A stretch of DNA of 64,000 nt from Pardosa pseudoannulata (taxonomy: Eukaryota; Arthropoda; Arachnida; Araneae; Lycosidae), in assembly GCA_032207245.1 (NCBI GenBank), contig CM063498.1:91206848-91270847 (forward strand), given 5' to 3'. The position numbers and the translations under genes are program-made. Below are positions 47,891 through 58,326 of this stretch, one piece after another. Each line of letters starts with the position of its first letter. The first letter of the stretch is position 1. The notes beneath the pieces are model-generated. The model ran no database searches. It was not told the DNA's origin and saw only the letters and a list, made by a program, of their open reading frames with translations.

Positions 47891-49156
47891 TATAGGACGA
47901 TTTCATGCAGCTGAACTCATCTCAACTTATGACGATTCTGGTATTCGTTTATAACGGAAGGGTAGCATATTGGTTGCCTAATGGTTATCGTAAACAAGAA
48001 AATAAATGGAAAGGGCATTGAAGCAATTCGTGACGTTGCATGAAATAGCTCAGTAAAGCTTTCTGTTTTATTGTTGGCAACACTTATAGTTATTGTTTCA
48101 TAGATTTGGGAAAACCAAACCTGATTAGGGGTACAAAAGTTGAGAATAAACATGTAGAATTTGATTTTATGGTTTTATTCTTATTTTAATTAAGTAAAGT
48201 TAAAATAATGTATAAATGAATGCTTTATTATTGTTCCATAACTGGAAAATCCCAGAGCTTTTAGGTAAGTATAAAACATAATTCTGCTTGTAATATATAT
48301 AGCACTTTTAAACAGTTTAAGACATTTTTACAGTATTTTTAAAAATAATAGAAAATAATGTCTATGGTTAAATGTAATAATAATAAAAAAAGAAAAAAAC
48401 TGCAATTTGGAACAATAAAACTCTTTCTTGTGAGATCGGAATAAAAAAACTGTTGACCTTTGAAATTCGTACTATTTTCTTCGTTTTTTTGTCAACTGAA
48501 GAAAGAAAAGTAATTATCCCAGGAAAAAAAATCGTCTTCAAATTTTACGCTTCAAAGTCTGAAAAAGTTCACTTTGAAATCTGTAATCCAAAACAGAGAA
48601 TAAGCTTTTACGCTTTCACAGAATATTATTATCACTTTCAGATGTCTCCATTGTGACTTGGGTGAAATAGAAAAGGTAGAGCTTTGTTTCAGCTTGTTTT
48701 TGTTTTTAAGAATCACAAACATCATAAGAAACGCACTGAAAGATGGCAACTTTATATTTATGACAACTCATTTCACGTTTAGATATTTCTGAAAGTGTAA
48801 CTGAAATATTCTGATGTTCAATTTGCTACCGAATTTATGTTTAGAATCCAGATATTTTTAAAACTCAAGATGCTACAAAAGGAATTTTTTAAAATTTTTA
48901 TCGGTTTGTTTTACATATGAAACTGATAATAATTCAGAACGTAAAGATCGATCCGATGGAAGTGCATCCAACGGTTAAAGTAAATGCTTATGTTTTTTAA
49001 TTTCAAGTGATATTTCATGTTATTTTAATTGTAAACTCTTTCGTGTGGAATGAAGGAAGGTTTTGATGTGTTTTTTTATTTTGAACGGTTGCGGATTTAA
49101 GCATTATGTTTTTAGATGCAGTTAGTGTGTATTTATATTATTTTTCATATGTATAT
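47891..49156. other. Unassigned intergenic tract
   Basis: AT-rich with no recognised gene or element. Confidence 0.5.
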
Positions 49157-49740
49157 AAAAAATATCACATTTTTAATAAACTTTTATACTATTTGTAGAA
49201 ACATTTACTGGGGGTCAAGGGGGGCAAAGCCCCCCTTGGTTAAAAAACTTTTTGATAACTCAAAAATTTATTTAAAAAATTAGAAAGTGCTAACCTTTTA
49301 ATGTTCTTTGAAAATTAAAAATAAATCTCTGCTGATGTTTTATTTATTTTTTATTTCTGTTTTATCTTTTAAAATGAAATTTTTAATTGTTTTGTGTGTT
49401 TAAAATAAGGAAATATTTTGAGAATATTAAAAACAAAAATAATGAAAAAAATTTATTACATTTTAAATAAATTTTTATATTATTGTTAATAACATTTACA
49501 GGGGATAAAGGGGTGCAGAGCCCCCTTGGTTAAAAAACTTTTTTGATAACTCAAAAATTTATTTAAAAAATTAAAAAGTACTAACCTTTTAATACTTTTT
49601 GAAAATTAAAAAAAATCTCTGCCGATTATTTATTTATTTTATTTCTGATTTATTTTTTAAATGAAATTGTTAATTGTTTTGTGTGTTTAAAATCAGGAAA
49701 TATTTTAAGAATATTAAAAAGCAAAAATAATCAATGTTTA
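49157..49740. repeat. Two-copy direct repeat, about 290-bp unit, with GC palindrome
   Basis: Each unit starts near AACATTTAC, carries a GC-rich palindrome (GGGGGGCAAAGCCCCCC near 49221, GGGTGCAGAGCCCCC near 49512), then CTTGGTTAAAAAACTTTTT and a shared AT-rich part ending near AAATATTTT(G/A)AGAATATT. Confidence 0.85.
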
Positions 49741-50690
49741 ATGTTTTATAATTAACCAATTAATATTAAAAAAATAATGTGAATAAACAAAATTAGTATT
49801 AATATAAACATCATTTTACACAATTTTCAACTTTTTTGCATTAATTGCAAAATTAGTATATTATTTCACCATAAAATAAGTCAGTTTAGTCACGCCGAAA
49901 ATCCGCTACCGTTCAAAACGTCAGGCTTCCGGTAACTCCGCGCGAAGTAGTTGGAGCGATTGGCGCCATTAAAAAATCGCCAAAAATAGCAGGGGGAACC
50001 CAGTTCTTAAGTAGACCCTTTATGTCAAATTCCTAAACTTCTATATTGCCACTAATATATGGTTAAAAAATTCTCATAGTTTTTTGACTTTGGTTGACTT
50101 GTTTCAACGAAGAATGATGAAATAATGAAAAACAGTGCTGGATCTCCAAAACTCAGGACCAATCTTACCATTTTGGTCGTCGTAGGCAAATCTCCCAAAA
50201 AATCGCTCCCAAAACTTAAAAAAATAATTACTTAAAAAACTTGAATTATAGAATAACCATATTAGTGAAAAAAAGGACAATTATGATAATTGTACTAATA
50301 CAGATTCACGGAAAATTATGTTATTGAAACACTGAATTTTACATTCTTAAAGAGCTATTAACAACGAACTGATAAACTAAAATTTGTGACTGCTATTTTC
50401 AAAGATAATTTAAATGGACTTAAAAAACAATAAGCAAAACTAGTATGTTAATATAAAAAATCTAAACCGCTATCAAAGTTTCTTTTCTGCAAAATCAGGA
50501 ATAATTTCTTTCAGATCTAATTTATTACTCTATTCATATTCAATGGCCAATACTGCTAACCCATTGAGGTGATAAAATGCTTTCATGGTTATTAAACAAT
50601 TTTGTATCTGATTTTAATACTCATTTAATTTCTAGATTCAAGTGATTAAAAATTGTAGGTTGTGTCTGTTTATTTTAGGTTTTAGTTTAG
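49741..50690. other. Unassigned intergenic tract
   Basis: A short GC-richer part at 49895-50030 is surrounded by AT-rich DNA. No gene or element boundary can be supported. Confidence 0.45.
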
Positions 50691-50819
50691 ACTGTTTTGC
50701 AGTCACGTTCCTTGGCTACTAACTAAGGACGGCCCCACCACAGCTATACTACAGTAGTGATATAGGGACCACGCAGATGTTAGTAGAGTCCATGGGAGAT
50801 TGAGGAACCTAAAGAGAGT

Positions 50820-51303
50820 CTGTACCTGCCATTTTGGAATTCACCCGCTAAAGGAGCGTCTCGACTTCAGTTCTTCCAACCCATTTCCCAAAGCCTCGGA
50901 AATAAATGAAAAGTTTACGTCCAGTCGTCACATTTTCCAGCTGTTCCCGGCGAATGGTTCACTTTTCCACTGATCTAAGTTCCTTTCTGACTATTAAATT
51001 CGCTGACTAAATTGCCGCTTCCTTGGGAATATTCCCTGCGCCATCTCGCTGAGAGGCCCAACTAGTGTTTTCATGTATCATTCCCTCCTCTGCTCTTGCC
51101 AGAGTAACATCTCGTTTTCTTATATCTTAAATAAAAGTTAAGTTCCATTACGGACTCGCTGAGTTTTTTTTTTATGTAACGGCCAAACGGTATCTTCAAT
51201 ATTAGGATTATTAAATAGTCTTCTCATTGCACAATAAGCCCGGGCAATTAAAAACAATAGGGGGTAACTTCAAGTGTAACTGGCGGATAATTTCTGCCTT
51301 GAT

Positions 51304-51305
<2 letters not shown>
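50820..51305. repeat. Dispersed repeat, copy B
   Basis: Block-wise homologue of 39950-40465, including AATAAAAGTTAAGTTCC and the GATTACATATAT end that opens into a microsatellite. GAGTCTGTACCTGYCAT near its start recurs at 62071-62087 followed by a similar AATAAAT segment, so a third, shorter copy is likely there. Confidence 0.55.

Positions 51306-51378
<73 letters not shown>
51306..51378. repeat. (AT)n(GT)n microsatellite
   Basis: A pure AT run to about 51357 is followed by ten GT units, between the dispersed repeat and the mariner element. Confidence 0.95.
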
Positions 51379-51389
51379 TTATACAAATA

Positions 51390-52660
51390 TAAGGTTGGGG
51401 AAAAATAAATCCATTATTTTTGAGTGAAATTAATGACTTTATTTAACATGTTTCGGATTGTCCGATTTGGGTCAAATATGCACCGCTTTGTTCTATAATT
51501 TGTTGATATTTTAAAGGTAGTTTCATAATGCCTCTCTCATAGAAGTCTTGATTCTTATAGGAGAAAAACTCTAGTAATCGATTTTTACAATCTTCTCTTG
51601 ATCCCAATTTCTTATCATTCCGGAAGTTTTGCAAAGGGAGAAAACGGTGGTAATCGCTTGGTGCCAGGTCCGGACTATATGGTGGATGCAGTAAAACTTT
51701 CCAACCAAGCTCCCTGAGTTTCTGGCGAGTCACTACAGACGTGCGTGGCATGGCGTTGTCCTTATGGAACACAACAGCTCTTCTGTTGGTCAATTATGGC
51801 CGTTTCTAGTCAACTGCTAGGTCCAGTTGTTTCCAGTAGAGATCTGAATTTAGTGTTTGGCTATGCAGAAGCAATTCATAATAAATGATTTCCTTCCAGT
51901 GCCACCAAATACACAGTAGAACCTGCCTGGCCTTAGTCTGTGGCCACCGTTTGAGCTGCTTCCCCCTGCTTTGGTCACGATCGTTTTCGTACAATATTGT
52001 CGTATTTGACCCATTTCTCATCCCCAGTCATCATCCGTTTAAGAAATGGGTCAATTTCATTCCGTTTGGTCAAGGCTTCGCAGACGGAAATTCGATCTAT
52101 CATGTTTTTTGTTGTTAATTGTTGTTGTATCCAAACATAGAGCTTCTTTTGGAATCCAGCTTTGCGCAAATGGTTTAAAACTATTTTATGGTCGATCTTT
52201 AGTTCCTGGGCGATGATACGACTACTAACATGCCGGCAAACTTCGATTATTTCTGTGATTTTATCGTCATTTTCGACGATGGGCCTGCCCGTGAGAGGTG
52301 CATCTTTAATATCAAATATGCCTGAAGGCAATCGGCGAAACCAAAATTGCATGTAATTATCTGTTATAGTATCGGCACTATAATCACATTCCCAATTTCA
52401 GCAGCCTGGCTTGCATTTTCGCCTTTATCAAAGAAAAACTGTAAAATGTACCAAATTTTCTCTTTGCTGACTTCCATTTTTAACACCCTGTAATTCACAA
52501 CTGAATGGACTAAACAAAAAAAGTAAAAATATTTTTTTAGTATTACATGTCACCTTGACAACGAGAATAAGTTTTAAATTGTTTGATTGATGCTTTACGA
52601 GATATCGATCAGTACAGCCATCTACCTAAAAAATGATGGATTTCATTTTCCCCAACCTAA
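51390..52660 (-). mobile_element. mariner DNA transposon, full length but broken
   Basis: At 1271 bp it has the normal mariner size. TA flanks both sides (51388-51389, 52661-52662) and the ends TAAGGTTGGGGAAAAATAAA and TTTCATTTTCCCCAACCTAA are inverted copies. One decayed transposase reads on the minus strand. Confidence 0.93.
51443..52490 (-). pseudogene. mariner transposase (DD34D), frameshifted
   Basis: Read downward: a helix-turn-helix part with DAPLTGRPIVENDDKI, IIEVCRHVSSRIIAQELKI and the linker; MTGDEKWVKYDN with the first catalytic aspartate; a middle part in a second frame (from about 52021); and FHKDNAMPRTS with the second aspartate, then HPPYSPDLAPSDYH with the third, in a third frame. 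Thirty-four residues separate the last two aspartates, the DD34D signature of mariner. At least two frameshifts, near 52000 and 51800, make it inactive. The N-terminus likely extends to about 52490, where CTGACTTCCATTTTTAAC contains the complement of a start codon. Confidence 0.93.
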
Positions 52661-52915
52661 TATATAGGTGCATATATGGCACATATATCATCATATTTTT
52701 TTTCAGGCCCAGAGACATATAAGACCTTCAATTTAGTTCCCCATCCTTCTGCAGATCATACATATATATTAGCATATATATAAATTTGAGGTGAAAATTA
52801 AAACACTTATATTTTTGCAATTTTTATATTATTCATAATATAAAAATATAACTTTTAAAACGTTATCTGTATGTATAAAAAATTATAGTAATTATCAATT
52901 AATCAATGGTAAAAT

Positions 52916-54501
52916 TCCCTATATAATAAAATTATCTGTCCGTCTGTCCTCGAATTTATGAAACAGTTGTATCTGGAATGAATAGAGGCATCCATATTGG
53001 ATTCTTGATGAGTTAGGGTTAGCAAAATTCAAAGCGAGTAAAGTTTATCTTCTCCTAAACTATCTATCCGATTCTACAATAAATTGGTATAAATATGCTT
53101 CATATCACAGCAAAAAATACTGTTGCTTTGAAACGTTCGAAATCCGTTAGAAAAGGGGAAGGGGTGGATACCCCTTCCCCTTTTTCTAGCATTTAACGGC
53201 ATTATTTCAAGTCCTATTTTCCCAGGTTAAGAGCAGGCGATTAAATTTATCAATTTGTCACATACTTAATAGGTAAAAATAACATTTTTTTTCTAGCATT
53301 ATGACGTCATTCCTTTAACCGCCTCCTTTAATCATTTTTTTTATTTTAAATTATTTAAATATCGTCTGCATTATTTTCATACGCTTTATCACTGAACTTA
53401 GATATTACGTAAATAATTTTCTTTTATATTTTGCTTAAATAATAGATTAGGTACATATGTGATAATTTCAAATTTCATCATCGATTATTTTCGTTGCGAT
53501 GAAAATTTTATCACAGGCATTAACAACTAATTCTATATACCTCCAGCGTGTAGTAGAAATGATATTTTCATTCCTTTACATCCATTAATTACTGTGGCAA
53601 ATAAAGAGAAAAAATTGGGAAGAACTGAACGATAATTTCGACGTGGCTAATAAAACTTTGAATGATCTTTATAAATAAATTTAATGGGATACTGAACTGC
53701 ATTCACAGTATCGGAAGACTTTAGAGAAGTATGAAGGTTATTGAGCAAATTATTGAGCGTATACCAGATAATTCTCAGCCAAAAAATAAATCATTTTTAT
53801 ATACCGGGTGGCCATTATTAAACTGACAGTGCACACAGAGTTCTGTAGCACGATCTATTTGCGAGAATGACGCCACATTTTGTAGGAAGATTAAACAAGA
53901 CGGGGGACGAAAGATTCTAAGAAAAAACAAATTAGTTCCAAAAGTCACCGATAGGGAAATATTTGGCGCTGTGTTATAGAAAATAGAGTGTTAACAAATG
54001 CAAATCAATAAACAAATGCAAATCCCGAGCAGCTGGCACTGTGCAAATATATGTAACGTGAAATTTGAATAAAGAACTTCTTCTTCTGCTCAGAGTACGT
54101 GATATTGCAGATCACGAGACTTTATCGGTGTTTATGTAGATTTTACGCTTTTTTAAAAGTGTTACCATATTGCACTTGAACTAAATCAGAAAATGGGCAA
54201 AATAAAAGGTAATTTTATTCCGTATTAATTTGCCTTTGTTAACACTCTATTTCCTATAACACAGCGCCAAATATCCCCCTAGCGGTGACTTTTGGAACTA
54301 ATTTGTTTTTTCGCGGAATCCTTTGTTCCCTGTCTTGTTTAATCTTCCTACAAAATGTGGCGTTATTCTCGCAAACAGATCGCGCTACAGAACACTTTGA
54401 GCACTGTCAGTTTATAGCCACCCGGTATCTTATAGGGTACATTACAATTCTGGAAAATTAAAAATTTTACTGATTCCGTCATATGACGGGCTATATACTA
54501 G
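52916..54501 (+). mobile_element. Helitron-like non-autonomous element, copy 2 (interrupted)
   Basis: It starts TCCCTATATAATAAAATTA and ends CTAG (54498-54501), with the perfect palindrome CCGTCATATGACGG at 54477-54490, only 7 nt before it. It aligns with copy 1 at 47066-47709 at both ends. It is split by the 622-bp inverted-repeat element at 53804-54425; without that it would be about 960 bp. Autonomous Helitron proteins are absent. Confidence 0.72.
53804..54425. mobile_element. Inverted-repeat element inserted in the Helitron-like copy
   Basis: Long inverted arms of about 200 bp begin CCGGGTGGCCATTATTAAAC and end GTTTATAGCCACCCGG roughly in reverse order. Inside the arms, CAAATTAGTTCCAAAAGTCACC (left) answers GGTGACTTTTGGAACTAATTTG (right). 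TA lies outside both ends (53802-53803, 54426-54427). Copy 1 of the Helitron-like family has uninterrupted sequence at this point, confirming insertion. The centre holds no open frame. Confidence 0.85.
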
Positions 54502-55644
54502 TATATTATATTTACTATAGTAAATGATATATTTATTTCAGTCATAAATTTCGTGAATTTTCCCCTCCCCCAAGGCTGCAAAATTTTACTAATGGGACAC
54601 TTGTGACCCGTAGGCCACATGTGTCTCGTCAGTTACTTCTGAATTAATTGCCCTTTTAGCTACTCCTGAATTAATTACCCTCCTATCAAACTTTTAACGA
54701 ATGTAAGAAGTTTCTGTCGTTTTTGTAGTACATCAAAACACAAAAAAGCTTGAAAGTAGTCATACAGGAGATAAAGGTAAGATGAATACTTTTTTGATTG
54801 TATATGGAATTAAAAAGGAAGTAGTCCATGACTTCGAAAATAGCTGTTTCTTTTATTCAACCGAGTTCTAAAATAATCCTAAAATCCTTAGCTTTTGCGA
54901 TTTAGTTGCGAGAAGGAAAGATACTAATCCGCCCTTAAAATCCTAAAATTCTAAAAAAGCATATGAAGTGGACGTAAATCTACTTCGATTTATATTATAA
55001 GGAAACAAAAAAAAACAGAAGGTGTTTGCAGAGACAGGAAAGATAATGAATGCCTTTTTATTTTTTTTAAGTCTGAGAATAGAAAAAAAATTAGAGTTAA
55101 TCACCTCTTTCATCAAAACTCTGTAAACTTTTCCTTGGATATCATTGGATACCTCATGCATCTTACCATGTATGATTTTTCACTGGGAACTTTTTAAGTA
55201 GACTGGAAAACTTATTGTGGTAAGTAAAAGTTTGAAATGAAAGCTTAAATAGTATTATTTTGAAACGAAGAAAAATACAATTCTCATTTAAGTTCTTAAA
55301 ACGCAGTCTTCAATTTTTATTTTCTTAAATATAAGCCGTTTAGTAGAGATGTTAAAAAAATGTAAGATCAGTAAGAGATGCAGATATGGTTTTAGGAAGA
55401 AAGTGGAAAAGTTTTATTAAAATCTTGCCCTTTTGCTCTCAGCATTCGGTTTAAATAATTTAAGTTCCGATATAAAGGTTATATTTGTTTCAAAATTCAT
55501 GTTTTTTTTTTTAAATTCCACAACAATTCTAAAGGATAAACAAAAAAGGTAAGCTGAGAAAAAATATTTTAATTAACGATTTTTCAGAGTTAGCATAGGT
55601 AGATATAAAATAGCGAAGACTCCCAAATGCGTACAGTGTCATTT
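54502..55644. other. Unassigned intergenic tract
   Basis: AT-rich DNA with no gene or element that I can support. Confidence 0.5.
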
Positions 55645-55648
55645 TTAA

Positions 55649-55893
55649 CCCCTTAACGCATTTGCCCGTGTCAGACACGGGCAAAATTCAAAATAATTAT
55701 GCAATCAAATAATTTACACTTTGTTTGTGTAGCAATTTTTTAAAACTTTTTCCCCATTTCTCTCTCCCTAGTCAACATCCAGAAATAAAATTGCAAAAAA
55801 AAACTTACACTATACTTATATATTCTTTTTCTGTCTTAATGCAAATAATTTTTTTTTGTCAGATTTTCCTAAAAAAATTCGTGCTTTAAGGGG
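55649..55893. mobile_element. Small TTAA element, right end split by LTR retrotransposon
   Basis: The left side is TTAA followed by CCCCTTAACGCA (55649). The right side reads TGCTTTAAGGGG (ends 55893), the inverse with one mismatch. Its right TTAA is made of T at 55894 and TAA at 60437-60439, on the far side of the retrotransposon. TGCCCGTG and CACGGGCA at 55663-55683 form an 8-bp hairpin inside. No coding sequence. Confidence 0.75.
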
Positions 55894-55894
55894 T

Positions 55895-56320
55895 TGTAAA
55901 ATATTCTTTATTTTCCCGCCAAAAGCTAGCCCCCTCTCCGGGAATGTTGGTGCGTCTTTTGGAACATATACTTCTCCTCTCTGAAATGCGGGGAAATCCT
56001 TACCCCCCCCCCCTCGGAGTGGAGGCGAAAGTTAAGCGCCTAACTGGAGAGAGGCTAGGGGGCCTGGGATTGGCTAAAAAGGGCTTTGTCCGAGGAGGTT
56101 ATTCTCGGACGGTTCGAAGTTCGTGACCCGGCGTTCGGGGAGAACGACGCTTGCTTTTCTCGAAGTATGTTCGCGCCTAGCGTAACGGAGTTTTTTTAAA
56201 TGCTTATAATGCTCCTTGTATATAAATGTGTAAATCGTGATGTAATGTACATAGCTGTGAGTGTTGGAATAAAACCCAGAAAATCCAAGTAGCTTGTCTC
56301 GGCTCGCTTACTACGTCACA
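55895..56320 (+). repeat. 5' LTR
   Basis: TGTAAAATATTC to CTACGTCACA. A TATAAA at 56221-56226 and AATAAA at 56268-56273 could serve as promoter and polyadenylation signals. The first part is GC-rich with a C run near 56004. Confidence 0.95.
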
Positions 56321-56328
56321 GCTATTAA

Positions 56329-56346
56329 ACTGGTGGCAGCGGTGGG
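56329..56346 (+). other. Candidate primer-binding site
   Basis: ACTGGTGGCAGCGGTGGG starts 9 nt after the LTR, where a tRNA primer site is expected, and its TGG start is typical. I could not assign the tRNA. Confidence 0.4.
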
Positions 56347-56387
56347 ATGCCACTGAAGATTTTCCCGCCAAAAAAGAGTTCGTTGGG

Positions 56388-56760
56388 TCAGCGTCCATGC
56401 TGAAGGCGGCAATCCTGCCGGTGAAGGGAGATACACGTCTCGGTTTATTCAGCACCCTGCTGGAGAGAGACAATCCTGTCGGAAAAGGAAGTGGTTAATT
56501 CAGCGCCCTGCTGAAGGAGGCAATCCTGCCATAAAAGAAGTGACACCAGTCTCAGTTTATTCAGCGCCCTGCTGTATGGAGGCAATCCTGCCTTAAAAGA
56601 AGACATCCCGTCTTAGTTTATTCAGCGCCCTGCTGAAAGGAGGCAATCCTGCCGGAAAAGAGTACTGTGTTTAATTCAGCACCCTGCTGTACTATAGAAA
56701 TCCTGCCGAAGGAGAAAGAAAGAAAGGAACAACCTGTGCCAGAAATTCAGCTTCCTGCTG
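56388..56760 (+). repeat. Leader array of seven double-hairpin units
   Basis: Seven units of about 50-62 bp each begin TTCAGCGCCCTGCTG and most continue GGAGGCAATCCTGCC. Each unit can fold two small stems, CAGC with GCTG and GGC with GCC. It lies between the primer site and gag, where packaging or translation signals occur in other retroelements. Function is inferred only. Confidence 0.85.
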
Positions 56761-57049
56761 TGTATGAAACTTTAATAGACTCCGTGTTCATCTAAGTGAT
56801 TTAAAGGAACTAAATGAAATTCAAACTGTTATAAACTGTGCAAAGTTAAAAATCGGATGCCCAGAAGACAGCAAAGTGTAAGTACCCTCCTTTGTTTTTC
56901 TGGCTATTTAAGACTTGTTAGAGTGCTCAAATTAGAAATTTAATTGTGTAATATGTTTTTATTTTATATTTAAAACTTGATTGAATTGTAAAGTTATAGT
57001 TAAGTAATCTTATATTTATCATAAAGTTTTAAACATTCAAACTTGAATC

Positions 57050-57925
57050 ATGGCATTTTTAATGCGAGAGAGAAAAGATATTCTCTTGAAATTAGCGGCT
57101 GATTTCGGTGTAGAAGTTAGCCCAGAAATGACGAAATTTGAAATCAAATCTAAAATTATCCTCAGTGATAACTATGATGAAAGAGACGTTTTAAACTCTT
57201 TAGAGTCAATTAAAGAAGAAGAAGAGAAATTAGAGGAAAATAGAAAATTAGAAAAAGAAAGGGAATATGAATTAGAGAAATTGCGCCTTTCTAAACAAGT
57301 TGCTAGCAGGGAATCGACTCCCATATCATTAGAAAATTCTTCTCGTAGGGAGATTCCTAATATGAAAAAATTGCTTCCAAAATTCGATCCGGAAGAAACG
57401 GATATTAGCCTTTACCTAGCCTTGTTTGAAAGACAGGCAAAACATGTAGAAATTGAGGAATCTGAGTGGGCATTCCAATTGCTCACCTTATTACCTGTTG
57501 ATTTACATCAGCTAATTTTAAGAGAATCGGAACAAGATTCTCAGGATTATGGTAAGGTTAAAAAAATTCTGTTAGATAGATTTAAACTTAATCCGGAATC
57601 TTTCCGTCAAAAGTTCGTACAGCATATTCGTAGGGCCAGTAGCCGGTGGAAAGATTATGCATACGAGCTTCAAAATTATTTAGAAGTTTGGTTAGAAGGA
57701 CTCGAAATAACGAGTTTTGAAGACTTAAAGGCATTAGTCATAACTGACCAGATGAAAAAAAAGGTTCCAATTGAAATTAAAGACAGATTAATAGAGAGCT
57801 GGGAATCAATAAAGTCACCATTTACATTAGCTAACAAAGTTGATCATTTAGAGTCTGTGACTAAAATAGTTAGGAAATCAAATAATGCGGGAGAAACGAG
57901 AAGTCAGTGGCATAAAAATAACTAA
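57050..57925 (+). CDS. gag: Retrotransposon Gag (capsid)
   Basis: A 291-residue protein. Residues about 1-100 form a charged, glutamate- and lysine-rich coiled-coil-like start. From about 108 (FDPEETDISLYLALFERQA) to 275 the helical capsid pattern of gypsy-type Gag is clear: WAFQLLTLLPVDLHQLIL, YGKVKKILLDRFKLNPESF, then WKDYAYELQNYLEVWLEG, which resembles the SCAN-related capsid C-terminal fold. The start has a good context (ATCATGGC). No zinc knuckle is in this frame; it follows in the next frame after the stop. Gag would form the particle that packages the RNA. Confidence 0.88.
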   Translation: MAFLMRERKDILLKLAADFGVEVSPEMTKFEIKSKIILSDNYDERDVLNSLESIKEEEEKLEENRKLEKEREYELEKLRLSKQVASRESTPISLENSSRREIPNMKKLLPKFDPEETDISLYLALFERQAKHVEIEESEWAFQLLTLLPVDLHQLILRESEQDSQDYGKVKKILLDRFKLNPESFRQKFVQHIRRASSRWKDYAYELQNYLEVWLEGLEITSFEDLKALVITDQMKKKVPIEIKDRLIESWESIKSPFTLANKVDHLESVTKIVRKSNNAGETRSQWHKNN

Positions 57926-58326
57926 AAGACAAAATTAATAACGGAGAACAAGTGAAACGGGAGGATCATGTTAAAAGGTCTCCAATTAAAGACTCTGAAA
58001 AGGCAATAGCATTTGAAAAGCGGAAAATTTTCAGGTGTTTTGTTTGTCAGAGTCCGGATCACCTCAAACCAAACTGTCCTTTCCGAAAAGAAAATAATCC
58101 CGAGTTATCAAATAGGCTCAAAGTCATTACAGGGGTAGAGGAATGTATGACTCCCTTTATTAGTGATGGTTTCGTAAACAATACGAAAATGCAGATTTTG
58201 CGCGACACTGGCGCGTCTATAGATTTGGTTTCTCGAACGTATATTTCCCCCGGGGATTTCACGGGAGAAACAGTCTGGGTAAAACAACCTTTAGACTCCC
58301 GTCCAAAATGTTTACCCGTAGCATAG
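57922..58326 (+). CDS. Zinc knuckle and aspartic protease segment
   Basis: This frame opens just as Gag ends and is shifted by -1. It carries CFVCQSPDHLKPNC, a CX2CX4HX4C nucleocapsid knuckle, then LRDTGASIDLV, the DTGAS active site of a retroviral-type aspartic protease. It ends at an in-frame TAG (58324-58326) in the middle of the protease fold. The same frame stays open beyond that stop into the next segment, so one nonsense change, or stop readthrough, separates them. How it would be translated is unclear: no ATG sits near its start and no standard slippery heptamer is visible at the Gag end. Confidence 0.8.
   Translation, partial: LKDKINNGEQVKREDHVKRSPIKDSEKAIAFEKRKIFRCFVCQSPDHLKPNCPFRKENNPELSNRLKVITGVEECMTPFISDGFVNNTKMQILRDTGASIDLVSRTYISPGDFTGETVWVKQPLDSRPKCLPVA

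Noticed and set aside
56388..56760. CRISPR-like regularly spaced repeats
   Set aside because: The units are contiguous variants within a retrotransposon leader in a eukaryotic genome, without unique spacers.
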